DNA from: Rhabditoides inermis
Taxonomy: Eukaryota > Nematoda > Chromadorea > Rhabditida > Rhabditidae
DNA length: 64,000 nt
Reading direction: 5' to 3'
NCBI GenBank assembly: GCA_963966185.1
Contig: CAWZYM010000214.1
Span: 507,501 to 571,500 of the forward strand
A model generated the notes under the pieces. The model searched no databases. It was not told where the DNA came from and was given only the letters and a program-made list of their open reading frames with translations. Of the stretch, positions 46,354-58,300 are shown piece by piece. Position numbers and translations under genes: made by a program. Within the stretch, counting starts at the first letter, position 1. Each line of letters opens with the position of its first letter.

Positions 46354-49300
46354 CATGATAGTGACAAATGGATCGACCGGGAGCAAGTATGCAAATGGAC
46401 GCGAGAAGTTCGAGAACGTTTGACGGTAGACGCAATGTGGTCCATAAGGCTCACGCGTTCGAGGATGGATCAAGGCCGCATACTCTACATGGAGGTAGAA
46501 AGAAGATTCTCGAAAGAAGCTACCCACCGAATGAGGCTTTGCTAAAGAAAGCAAGACTCTCCGACCCATCCGGGGACAAAACACGAAACCTCTGTACAAT
46601 GAAGCAAGTGAAAAGCCTTCGTTTATGTGCGGTCATGTCTCCGACCCCAATTGTTGATATACTGAAGAGTTGGGCGGTAGGCTATGCGTGGCGGGACCAA
46701 CTTCTAACTCAAATTTTCAGCTGCATTCTTGACAGTCATGCTTATTATAGTGATAGTAACATTTCCTATATGAGTCGTATTCCTAAAGGATATTTGTTTC
46801 GCAAAAATATGACTACTACGAACTACGTGAGATTCAAACATACACATATAAAACCAAAGTAAATACGATTCCCGCGTGACCAACTTCATTTGAATATTAG
46901 ATTCAATAATAGAACCTCCCGACTTTTTGAAGTTTTGCAGTGAGATCTGATTTTGATATTACAGCTAATGTCAATATATCCACGGAATCCTGATCTGCGA
47001 TGAGAAAGAAAATGCATGCAGATAATGAACTCTTGAAACAAACACGTTGCAGACTTGGGAGAACGTTCGCGTGATGCGATTCATTCTTCCACTGATAGTG
47101 AACGAGTGCGCGTGTCGTGTGCTTATCATATTCACACCCATCGCTCTCATCTACTTCTCCACCACAACCACAATCACTCGACAACTGGCCCCCAATTTGT
47201 ATGGCGGGGTGAGTGCATCTTTGATTTTATTTTTTATTTAACGGCGACTTCAAGATTATCGCAATCCAGATTCTCGCTTACGAACGTCTATTCTTCGTGT
47301 CTTGTCTCGTGTTTCGGAGTTCGCACTGGAAACGGCACAGAGTTCGTTTGTGTGGAAGCAATGCGATCTCCAAGATCAAGCCCAAGCCGACTCCGGAAGC
47401 TGCCGGCAACGCATACTTTGTCAACATTGTGCAAGACTGGGACGCGGAGTTCGATAGAAAACACAATAAATGATCGAGTGTTCATTTGTACACTACACTT
47501 GTTGATTGTCATGATGAAACAAGCTCATTTTCTCGTTCTTCATCTCTTCGTAATGCCACGAACTCGAAGCGAAAATCAAAGCAAACACGCGAACGAAAAT
47601 AACGTCTTTTCTATTCTGTCTCTTTCCTGTCTGAATACGGCAGCGGCGGGCAGCAGTTTTAGGCTCCGCCTTGTTATGCTATTTGGACAAAAGTACATAC
47701 AAAGGAATCGTAATGAATGATGATTCCAACTTTTTGAAGCCTATCGGAGTTTTTATCGCCAGAATCGTGTTCCGAACTATCATTCTACCCCCACTGACTG
47801 GTTACTGTTTTCCCTGGCGTTCTTCTTCAAGCATGGTAGTTTCTCTCTGAGCTAGATGGCATTTTGGCGTATTATCGGGCTGACTCGAGTATTTTTCAAG
47901 AAAGATCCCAGTTACATCATTATTCGAGAATAACCTCAGTTACCTCATTTCTTACGAATTAAATACCTCGTTAAGAGTTTAGTATTTTCTCAAGGCTTCA
48001 CTTAGGTCACAAGACGACAAGACCTATGAGCATAGTTCGTGAGACCAATATAGGTTTGTTCAGTCAAACACTATGGACCGGTCCTAACAATTGCAAGAAA
48101 TTTTGCGATTACAAGATTTCTTGCTATTCAACGTTGTAACCGCAAGAATTCTTGCATTGCAACTTGACATGTCAATATTTCCTGCAAATGCAACAGATTG
48201 CATGCACCTCAAATTTGGGTAACTGAACCGAATCCAGATCACGGATTCGCATGTGCGAGCGTCTGACATATAAGCGCGCAGCATGCGAAATCATACGGAT
48301 TTGCTTAACTGATAGATCTATCAATAAATGTATGATGTGTTCTGATAGCCCTCATCTAGATGAATCAGGCAAAATCATTATTTTGCGATTAGTTTCCTTC
48401 GGTCGCGATTTCTTCCGTCGTTGCAACAGGTCTTGCCACTGCAATGTTGCATTCGCAAGAATTCTAGATTTCTTGTTATTGCAACGCGATGTTATAAGGC
48501 GAGTGTCAGCATCGACTCAGCATGCGCATGCGCACTCTCCCACTCTTCTCGCCGTGATGAGAAGTGCGTCTAAGTAAACGTCGCTGTCACTCACCATATG
48601 TGCTTACCCTGAAACGGTAGTTCGTAGAAGAATATGCGACACTTCCAACACTGATGTCAGACTTACAGCGACATTTCTACCACTTTACAAACGGCAGCAA
48701 CGCAAAAAAAGACACTTTTCACACGGTCTCTGTAAGAACCGGACGACGTGAGTACTCGAAGCTTTCAAAGGATTTCTACGAGGTAGTAACAGTCATTTTG
48801 ATCAAATATGCAAATTATGCTAAATAAAGGTACAGTACACAGTGGCGAATTGTTTGACCCCCCGTTCGAGTCTTGACTCATGGAAATGAAAGAACAAAAA
48901 AAAAGAATGTTTCAATGATGTTATCGAAACAGTTACCAAAGCGTGTTTGGTAACGGAAATTTCAAACTTGTTTCAAGAGACGCTCATAGCTCATAGCCAA
49001 TCATCTAGAAAAACGTTACAAAAGTTTTCACCAAACATTAGTAACATTTATAGTTTCTTTTCCATCATCCATGACCCATACTTATGTACAAAGTGATATA
49101 AGTATTGATGGTAATGATTAATCCAGGATAAGTATTGTAGACTCGGTTGAACGATGGTTGAATGAAAATTTCCCGTACTACACTCTTATTGACAATGATA
49201 GGCTTTGGGCTGTTTGATACCGAGAAGTTTTAGGCTGTTTGATACCGAGAAAACAATTTTAAAGAAATAATTTAACTGAATTTAATTTTTTTACCGACAG

Positions 49301-50868
49301 TTGCAGCATTTTCGAATGGCGCTCTATGTAAACGTTGTTGTAGTAGTTCATCAACTCGAATTCAATTGCAAACTGCAAATGAGTTTTTGCTGTTCACAGT
49401 ACAGTTGTATTCGGCGAAGTCCCGATAATTAACATTAGTGTGAAAATGCCCATAAAAACCTATTGCACATTCTTATCTGAAAATCGTTCTATGAAAATCA
49501 ATCATTTTTTACTGGCACAGAGAGCCTGCTGGCACACGTTCCAATTAAAATCATTTCAGTCCTATCTATCAATTGAGATAATCAGTACATGCCAACTAAT
49601 TTCACTTGAAAGAACTTCGTAAAAATGATGCAGATCGTTGTGATAGAAACTAACAGCGGATGACGACATTCATACAAGGCTCACCAATTAGCCACCAATT
49701 GACAACTCCTTGATAACAACTTCCTGCTTTCATTTTCTACAGCTGCTCTCGAGGTTATTTTGCACTGATATTATCACAGTCATTATAAATACATATAGTG
49801 GATGTGTAAAAATCAAACATATTGCATAAATAAAATACATTACAAAATGACGATGTCTTCATGTTTCATTGCGTTTTTCAAATTGCTTATCCCAGTCGGC
49901 TTGCATGTTTTCGAAATACGATTGTGTTGTTTTTGTTGTGACCGAAGCAACAGCATACACCTACAAATACGCATTATTTCATGTCCTGTAGTTTTTGAAA
50001 CTTATTACGTTGTCATTTTTCTGACTGTTCTGTGGTTGGATACGGAGTCTACCAGAAATGCGAGTAAGAAACGACTTGACGTGATTGTTGTTGAAAACAA
50101 GACAAGAAACAAAAAAGAGACGTTCATATCCAGCGGTCTAGAACGGTCACACCTATTGACTCGAGAATGAATAACACTTACAAAGTTGTACGCTGTCTGA
50201 TAAATCTGTAGTCTTGTCACGTTAGTGTCATTCACGAAAAATGCGCGATAGAAGAAGATGACGATGACAGCGACGCGGCACATCGCTTCGTTGACGAATA
50301 TCGGCATGATATAGCGCACGGCTCGGATCGTTTCTGCCGTTTGATACCTGAACATCGATCATAATGATATTATGATATTGTATTAACTATTGTGCACTGT
50401 TATAATGGATATCATTCACTCATTGTTCGATTTTCCCCACTTTTCCGTGAGTTGCAGCATTCTTGAATGACGTTGCTCGTATATTCGAGTGTTGTACCGT
50501 AGTAGTTTGAAACCGAGGAAAATTTCCAGCAAAACGAGTATTGCGAAAAGGAAAATCATGAAAATTTGAACATGATTATTGTCTAAAGCATTGTACGTGT
50601 ATACAGATAAGAAATTGTAATATACCCGATGTAAACAATAAATACATAACGCCTACTATCAAAAGCTGAAAATTTGATAAATTTGATGATGAACAAGATA
50701 AAGTCCGAAAAGTTATACCAGTAAGAAAAGAATAATGTACGTAGACGATTTGAAGAAGTGCTCATAATAAGCTCGCATTCGCGTCGCAAATAGCCTTTCG
50801 AATAACAACATGAAGAATGCAACGTAATTCACTTCGAAGCAGATAAGCGTGAACGGATCCATAATCGT
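46354..50868. repeat. 4515-bp tandem duplication, unit 2
   Basis: See unit 1 at 41839-46353. This unit contains the orphan G4 3' exons and most of the intact G2-type gene, whose first exons lie just outside to the right. Confidence 0.85.
47053..47473 (+). pseudogene. Orphan last two exons of G4
   Basis: 47053-47208 and 47270-47473 duplicate the final G4 exons (TM6-TM7 and tail) without any upstream exons. They could be spliced onto G4 transcripts as an alternative 3' end about 4.5 kb further on, since donor 41389 and acceptor 47053 are in the same phase. Confidence 0.8.
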
Positions 50869-51140
50869 TGTTTCGTACTGTGTTCGCCGAACGAGATTGT
50901 CAACTATTATCGACAGTCTTCCAATTGTATTAAAAACAATGCCGCCAGAAGACAGAATCAAAAGTATTCTGAAAAACTAAGTAGACATATAAATTGTTTA
51001 AAAAAAACTTTTTCAATAACTCACCTGAAGTTTCGATGAACCCTTTTGTATGTATATTGGAGATAAATTGCGAATACTCCAAGAGGCAAAGTCCAGATGA
51101 TAAACAATATTTCAACTATGCGAACAACCGTCGGGGACAT
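49859..51140 (-). CDS. Sre/Srab-like 7TM chemoreceptor, G2-type (block C)
   Basis: Intact minus-strand gene of 314 residues. Exons: 51140-51025, 50968-50719, 50665-50626, 50582-50441, 50347-50182, 50137-50009 and 49960-49859; every phase matches G2. Marks: FIIWTLPLGVFAIYL (TM1), LLFERLFATRMRAYYEHFF, LQLTEKYQTAETIRAVRYIM, PIFVNEAMC and TAGYERLFFVSCLVF. The exon for TM6 is almost identical to G2 (block A), while other exons are more diverged, which hints at gene conversion. The upstream region (51141-52530) matches, inverted, the spacer before G2. Confidence 0.8.
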
Positions 51141-51401
51141 CGCGTGTACTGAGTTAAAAAAGCAGTGCATTTTTCACTTTCAACGTAATATATTTTATAA
51201 CAAAAGTCCCGACATGATACAAAAAAATCACACTTCACATATTCCTATCTTCATTGATTCTAATATATTGTGTATGAGAGAATGGTCTCTCGTTCAGTTA
51301 CCCAACACACTTGGGTAACTGACTGGGTAACGCAGTAACGGACTTGTATCGTTCAATTTTTGTATATCTTACATTTAAATGTGTCAGCTAACGGCCTGGG
51401 G

Positions 51402-51911
51402 GTCAAAATAATGCGCCACTGTTCCTTTAAATGTAGGTTGAACAAAAGCTATATGTACATGTTTAGTTGCAAAAAACGACCATCGAACGAACATCGAGTA
51501 CATTTTCAGTTCTCACCAATCTGCGCTCTCTGCTCTCCGCGTTCTCTCTCTCCCGAATAAAAGCGTGCCGTTTTCAAAAGAACGAGGATACCAGAACGAA
51601 TAGAACCTATAAACCTTGCTCGGATAAAATCACACGCTACGTGCAAGAAAATTGGTGAATATGCATGTAGAGATGGAATGAAACTATGAAAATGTTTACA
51701 TCGGCCGGAGCGTTCTGCGACCGTCAAGAATGCAGCTAAAAAGCTGAAAACTGGTCCCACCACGAATAGCCTACCTACCGCCCCCTGTGCGCTGCGTTGT
51801 GGCACCGAGCTCGCTGGTACGATTCTCGTTCTCGCCAAATGTTTTGCTCGTGTGAAAAGGAAGAATTGTAGCAGGTTGTGGCAAACAATAAGCCGCCACT
51901 GTTCCTTTAAC
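51402..51911. mobile_element. Partial TTAA-type elements
   Basis: Two right ends (GCGCCACTGTTCCTTTAA at 51411-51430 and GCCGCCACTGTTCCTTTAA at 51895-51911) and a tRNA-like middle (51785-51840, GGTACGATTCTCG in B-box position). Left ends are missing. 51141-51400 and 51912-52544 hold no gene; 52040-52544 matches 5100-5560 inverted. Confidence 0.55.
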
Positions 51912-52544
51912 AAATACAAGCTAGCGTGGCAATCCCAGGGAGTTATATGTCTATTACCTCACCGTCGCGCTACATAGTTCGTGATGTTTACTACTAATTT
52001 ATACTTTTATGATTATCAAAGTGTTTCGCGCACTGGCCACGTGTGTGTGAAGAGCGCACACTGGGCTTGCTGATAACGCTGATTACAATATTTTTCATGA
52101 ATCTGTCTATCACACATCATAATTTGAAGAAAAAAAAACTTTGTGACAAAACAAGATCGCAGCAACAACAAAACAAGGTGATACAACGCATTCACAACAG
52201 TAAGCAAAACAATATGTGGGAATAGGAATATCCGATATCCAATGTAATATTCTCACACTCACACACATGTGCAGCACATTCACTTATCGAATATTGTTTC
52301 ATCAACATCATATTGTGTATAGTTGTACGAGTTATGTCTTTTTTCATTATAAATAAGTACAAAGGCCAACCATCATGTTTGTTCATGGTGAACGGATACG
52401 GTAGTTTTTAGTAATTCATTCAGTATATTCAGTCGGGTGCACTATCGAATCTCGTTCCAGCCGGCCGAGTCTCCAAATTATGTGTCTCGTTGATGGAGGG
52501 ATTCACTTGGAAGTTGTTGATAAGCAGGCACGCTACCTACAAAG

Positions 52545-54352
52545 AGAGGGGGAGAGAGGGGGGAGGAAGGGAGGGAGGGAGAGGGGGGAGAGGGAGAAAG
52601 AGGGGGAGGGAGAGAGAGGGAGAAAGAGGGGGAGGGGGGAGAGGGAGGGAGAGGGGGGAGAGAGAGGGGGGAGAGAGGGGGAGAGAGAGGGGGGAGAGAG
52701 AGGGGTGGAGAGAGAGGGGGAGAGAGAGGGGTGGAGAGAGGGGGGAGAGAGGGGAGGAGAGGGGGAGAAGAGAGAAAAGAGAAGGGGAAGAGAGGAAAGG
52801 AGAGAGGGAGAAAGGGAGAGAAGGAAGGAGAGAGGGAGGGAGGAAGAGAAAGAGGGAGAGAGGGAGAAGGGGGGAGAGGGACGAAGAAGGGGAGAGAGGG
52901 AGGGAGGGAGAGAGGGAGAGAAAGGGGGGAGAGAGGGGGAGAGAGGGGGGAGAGGGAGGAAGAGGGGGAGAGAGGGAGGGAGAGAGGGAGAAAGGGAGAG
53001 AGGGAGAGAGAGAGGGGAGAGGGGGAGAGAGGGGGGAGAGAGGGGGGAGAGAGGAGGGGGAGAGGGGGGAGAGAGGAGGGAGAGAGGGGGGAGAGAGGGG
53101 AGGGGAGAGAGAGGGGAGAGAGAGGGGAGAGAGGAAGGAGAGAGGGGGTGAGAGAGAGGGGAGAGAGGGGGGAGAGAGGGAAGGGGAGAGAGAGGGAAGA
53201 GAAAGGGGAGAAAGAGGGAGAGAGGGGGAGAGAGGGGGGAAGAGAGAGAGAAGGGGAGAGAGGGGGAGAGAGGGAGAGAGAGGGTGAGAGGGAGAGAGGA
53301 AGAGAGGGAGAGAGGGAGAGAGGGAGAGAGGGAGAGAGGGAGAGAGGGAGAGAGGGAGAGAGGCAGAGAGGGAGAGAGGGAGAGAGGGAGAGAGAGGGAA
53401 GAGAGAGAGGCAGAGGGAGGGGAGAGGGAGGGAGACAGGGGAGAGGGAGGGAGAGGGAGGGAAAGGGGGAGAGAGGGAGGGAGAGGGGGAGAGAGCGAGG
53501 GAGAGGGGAGAGAGCGAAGGAGAGAGGAAGAGCGGGAGGGAGGGAGAAGGGGAGAGAGAAAGAGAGGAAGAGAGGGAGGGAGAGAGGGAGAGAGGGAAAG
53601 AGAAAGGGGGAGAGAGGAGGGAGAGAGAGGGGAGAAAGGAAGGAGAGAGGGGGTGAGAGAGGGGGGAGAGAGATGGGGGAAAGAGATGGGGGAGAGAGGG
53701 AAGGGGGAGAGAGGGATAGAGGGGGGGAGAGGGGGATAGGGAAAGAGAGAGGGGGGAGAGAGGAGGGAGAGAAAGGGGGAGAGAGGGGAGAGAGGAAGGA
53801 GAGAGGGGGTGAGAGAGGGGGGAGAGAGATGGGGGAGAGAGGGGAGGGGGGGAGAGAGGGGGGAGAGAGGGTGAGAGAGAGGGAGAGAGGGAGAGAGGGG
53901 GAGAGAGGGAGAGAGGGGGAGAGAGGGGGAGAGAGAGGGAGAGAGGGAGAGAGAGGGGGAGAGGGAAAGAGGGAGAGAGGGAGAGAGGGGGAGAGAGGGG
54001 AGAGAGGGGGTGAAGAGGGGGAGAGGGGGAAAGGGGGGGGAGAGTGGGAAGAGTGAAGGAGAGGGGAAGAGGAGAAGAGGGGGGAGAGAGGGGGAGAGAG
54101 AGAGGGGAGAGAGAGGAGGAGAGGGGGAAGAGAGAGGGGAGAGAGAGAGGGGAAGATGGAGGGGAGAGAGAGGGAGAGAGAGAGGGGGAGAGAGGGGGTG
54201 GAGAGGGGGGAGAGGGGGGAGAGGGGGAGAGGGGGGGAGAGTGGGAAGAGGGAAGGAGAGGGGGAGAGGGGGGGGAGGAAATGAGAAGGAGAGGGAGGGA
54301 AGGAGAAGGGGAGAGAGGGAGGAAGAGGGGGAGAGAGGGAGGGAGAGAGGAG
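52545..54352. repeat. Polypurine array (GGGAGAGA-type), 1.8 kb
   Basis: Almost pure purine on the plus strand, mostly GAGAGAGGGGGAGAGAGGG variants without a fixed unit. It continues at 62379-62430 after the BEL/Pao insertion. Long open frames on both strands (e.g. 52533-54380 minus, Ser/Pro/Leu only) are a by-product of composition. It borders lysine-rich gene exons at 62442, at the intron that is CT-rich in 33238-33505, so it is probably an expanded intronic tract. Confidence 0.9.
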
Positions 54353-54997
54353 TAAATTGACCTGACACCGGCGGAATCAAGTACTAATCTATTTTGTAGA
54401 TCAGTAAAATCAATGCGATGTGATAGCAATAAAAGGCAACCAAATGGTAGCACAAATTATATGTATTCACGTAGGCAACAAATAAACAATACAATCAATA
54501 ATCTACGGTATACAATATTCACGAAATACAACAACAAAACAGCGAGCGGAGTCGCGGTCAAACTAGGAAAACACTGGGGACACTGGGAAACCTGGACACT
54601 AACTGGTGGGCACTGGGAAGTGGTTACCACGGGGAACTAAGAAAACCTGACGACCTATCACGGGAAAACCTAACACTGGAATGGCGTAGAATCCTCCGAG
54701 ACGAAATCATCTTCCAGGGGGCGGAGCTTCCGATGGGCGGAGCCGAGAAGTGCACGGGGTGCACACGAGGGCGCGGACGGTGCACACGCGACGGCGACAC
54801 AAGGACGGAAGACCGCCCGTAGCGGGTACCAGTAGTGCAGTGTAATTTGTTATTTTGTCAGTTGGGCTTGTATTCGTTCGCGATAAATATAGTTATCATT
54901 GATATCGCATGATGATCAGGGTTGCCTTGTCTGTTGTATGATAAATACGGTAGTGGTTGTAGCCAAGTCGTGACTGCATCAATATGCGGTCGCGACA
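54353..54997 (-). repeat. 3' LTR of the BEL/Pao element
   Basis: Same length and, by eye, same sequence as 61734-62378. Lies downstream of integrase. Confidence 0.92.
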
Positions 54998-55013
54998 TTC
55001 CCCCCTCACAAAA
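54998..55013 (-). promoter_or_regulatory. Polypurine tract of the BEL/Pao element
   Basis: On the minus strand GTGAGGGGGGAA directly precedes the 3' LTR; it is the expected plus-strand priming site. Confidence 0.8.
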
Positions 55014-55369
55014 AAGGAATGCGCATATAGTAACACGGCGTAGCGTATGATCATTGCTGGTATGTAAGTAACATGTATACGTTGGAACGTCGGCACGTCG
55101 GTCCCCCCACGCGAAAGGGAAGAGGTGTGGGGTCATGCACGAAAATAAATATGACCCCACGCGTAAAAGGGAGGAATGTGAGGGTTATGCAAGAGAGGAG
55201 TAAAAACACCTAACGTCTCCAACGGGTGGCATATTTCGAATGTCAGTGTGCTGTCGTCGCGGAAATGTTATGCTGTCGTGTAGACGACGTTAAAGGCATA
55301 CGTAAGAGGAGGGGTGCTGTAAGGCAATGGCTGGCTAGATCATGCGATATCAGTGAGGTTCTCAGTGTA
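55014..55369 (-). other. 3' untranslated part of the BEL/Pao element
   Basis: Between the integrase stop and the polypurine tract. Nothing coding seen. Contains a repeated GACCCCACGCG-type motif at 55105-55165. Confidence 0.6.
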
Positions 55370-58300
55370 TCAATTGTTGCGCGCGATCCTTGCTGCCGCA
55401 CGTGTTAGTGGCGGTGTGTAGTGTTGTGCTGCTGCTGGCGCTTGTGGGCTTTGGGTAGCGGGTTGATCTGAATGCGCAATGGAATCGATCTCAAGTGGGT
55501 AGAGGTGGTTGATTGCTCGTTCCTTCTCGCGTCCCTTCGACAATACGATTGCAGATCGAGTTTCACCATCTGCACTTTGTATGAGTCGCATTATTCTACC
55601 GAGAGGCCATTCAAAACGCTTGACCTGCTCATCAGAAACCATAACTATAGCTCCTGCCTTCGGGATAGTGGCCGAGTAGTGTTTGTTATTCATACGTAGT
55701 TTGTGTTTTTCGCGCAGACTGTTTATGTATCCTTCGGAAAACAGTTTCCAGAACGTATCTCGTGCGTTTTGTGCATGCGTCAGATTTGCGATGGTCAATT
55801 TGTGTGCGGCTGAGTCAGAGATGTTGAATTCGCTGTCGCCGTCGTTTGCATACTGTATAGGCATAGTGGCGATTGCCGGATTAAGCACATCAATCGGTCG
55901 AACAATCTGGGAATCAACATCGTTTCCGAATACAAATGATACCGGTCTGCAGTTGATCATATTTTCGATTTCCGCGATTAGGGTCTGGAAACCAACTCTC
56001 GTCACCTTTCTCTTTCCAATGCTCTTTGTCAGTGCTTGTTTTATGTTTCGCATGAATCTCTCATAGTGAGCGCCTTGCCATGGTGCGAGCGGGGTGATGT
56101 GATGCCATTGGATTCCGTTTCTCGCCATGTACGCGTTCAAATCAAGATCTTTTTGCAGTATTTCTTTCGCGAGAATGAATGTGGACATGTTGTCGCTTAT
56201 CAGTCGCTTCGGAGTGTGTTTGCGCGCGGTGAATCTCTGCAGGCATTGCATGAATGCGAGGGTGGTCTGATTGTCCACTGTCTCAAGGTGGATCAGTCTT
56301 GTCGCGAGACAGACGAATGCGCACACCCATATTTTCGTAGTCTCATTCTCGCCAGCAGAGGCCACATTGAAGGGACCACAGTAGTCTAGTGCGGTAGTGT
56401 CAAATATGTGGTTGCGCTCTAGCCGGCACGCTGGCCAGTGGTCCCATGTTCGGGTATCTGTAAGGTCTGCTGTTTTCTCTTTTGCAAATTGTGCAGCGAT
56501 TGAGTATTTTACGCGCTGTTTGGCGAGCTACTGTCATCCAGACGCATTGACGAATGGAGGTTACTGTAGCGTTCGGTCCGCTGTGCATACACTTCTCATG
56601 ATGATAACGAGCGATCAGCAATGCGAGGTGTGACTTGCCGTCCACAATTGGCGGCGCGCGTGTATGTGGCGATAAAGAGACAGCGTTGTCCAGTCTTCCG
56701 GCTGTCCGCCATATCCCGTCTGTAGCAATGATAGGGAATAGATATGCATATTTCGCGTTTGCGGCGTTGATTTGGTATGCATTCTGATGGTCTCGTAGCA
56801 GTATGTTGTAGATGTGATCGTATTGTTGTGCGGTTACTGTACGCGTATTCCAGTCAATGTCGTTTTCGTGTGCTGGTTTTATCTTCTGCAACAATCGCAT
56901 GCCGAATGTCTTTGCGCGGCAGAGTGAATGAATCGCTTTTGTGAGAGAGGAGTGGCGGGAGAGGTCGATCGTTTCGATCAGCTGTTCTCGCCGCGCATTA
57001 TCGATCGCCGGCTGCTGCAGCGTGTGAATGTGATTGTCACACTGCTCGCTTATTTCCACGGGGTCGCCCCACGCGTGCGCGTTTTCTTGTAATAATTTCG
57101 GCCCATTCAACCAGTTTGATGAATGTATGTTGTGAATAGTGAGACCGCGAGTGAGATGGTCGGCTGGGTTGTGAGCGGTTTCGATGTAGCGGGTCTGTAC
57201 TTTGTGGCCGACGCAGTTCTCGATTGTCTTGTAAGCGCTGTGAATCGAGGCGAGTCTGTTTCGCGTGAATGTATCGAGTTTGTCGGAGAATTTGTCTCCT
57301 TTCAGCCATTGTAGGCAGCTCATGTTATCTGTGAATATGTGTACCTTCTCGATTTGTACGGAATCAATCAGCTGTTCAACCACGAACTGAGTGGCGTTGG
57401 CACCAACTAGGTTTGCTAGCAGTTCTAAGCGATGGATAGATAGTGGATTTTTCTCTTTTGATGTTGCACGGCCTCCAGGTTTGGTTGAAGGTGATAATCG
57501 GTGTTTAGCGTAGAGCAGTTGAGTGTGCTGATGGAGTGCGTTCTAGCAGATAGGTGACAGTGCCGTAAGCGTTGTTTGATGCATCGACAAATGTTGCGAG
57601 CTCGTAGTGATTACTTTTATCGAATGTTAGCGATGTGCGCGGTATTTCGAGTTGCATGCTTGTTTGTTGTTGTAGTTCGCGCCATGTTTCAGCTATCCCT
57701 TGTATTGTTTTATCCCATGCATGCTCTTCTTGCCATATCCGTTGAATGAGTAGCTTCGCGCGTAGCATGAGTGGTGCAGCGATTCCGCAAGGGTCGAACA
57801 CGGCAGAGACCGCGGACACGATAGTGCGCTTAGTGTACGCCTGCAAGTCAGGCAGCGCGGTGTTAATTGTGTATGTATCTGTAGCGGTGTTCCATTGCAG
57901 TCCGAGTACTTTCTGCGATGTCTCACTTTTCGCTCGGTCGCATTCCGGTATAGCATGAAGTGCTTCTTGTGCATTACAGGCAAATTCGCGCAAATTGCAA
58001 TTGATCTCGTTAAAAATACGCTTAGATTCACTGTATTTCTGTATGGCTTCATCCACAGTATTCGCCCCAAATATGGCATTATCCACATATAGGTTTCGGG
58101 TGAGCTCGGCAGAGAGCGGGCTATCGATGGTGTCTAGGTGGTAAATGATTGATTGAGCGAGAATAAACGGTGATGCGTTTATTCCGAATGGTAGACGGCG
58201 CATACGGTATTCAATAATATTGTCATCCGTGAAAGTTTCTTGCATTGGGTTCTTGAACCATAGGAATCGAGTGCAATCTCGCTCGCTCTCTTGAAGTCGG

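Noticed and set aside
52533..54453. Frames of 440-640 codons rich in Ser/Pro/Leu (minus) or Gly/Arg/Glu (plus)
   Set aside because: They are products of the polypurine array composition; all frames are open on both strands and no domain is present.
54413..54640. 75-codon frame (and its copy at 61794-62021)
   Set aside because: It lies wholly in the LTRs on the strand opposite to the element genes, with no recognisable product.
55472..56633. Plus-strand frames of 75-127 codons across the integrase region
   Set aside because: Shadows of the minus-strand Pol gene; no independent support.
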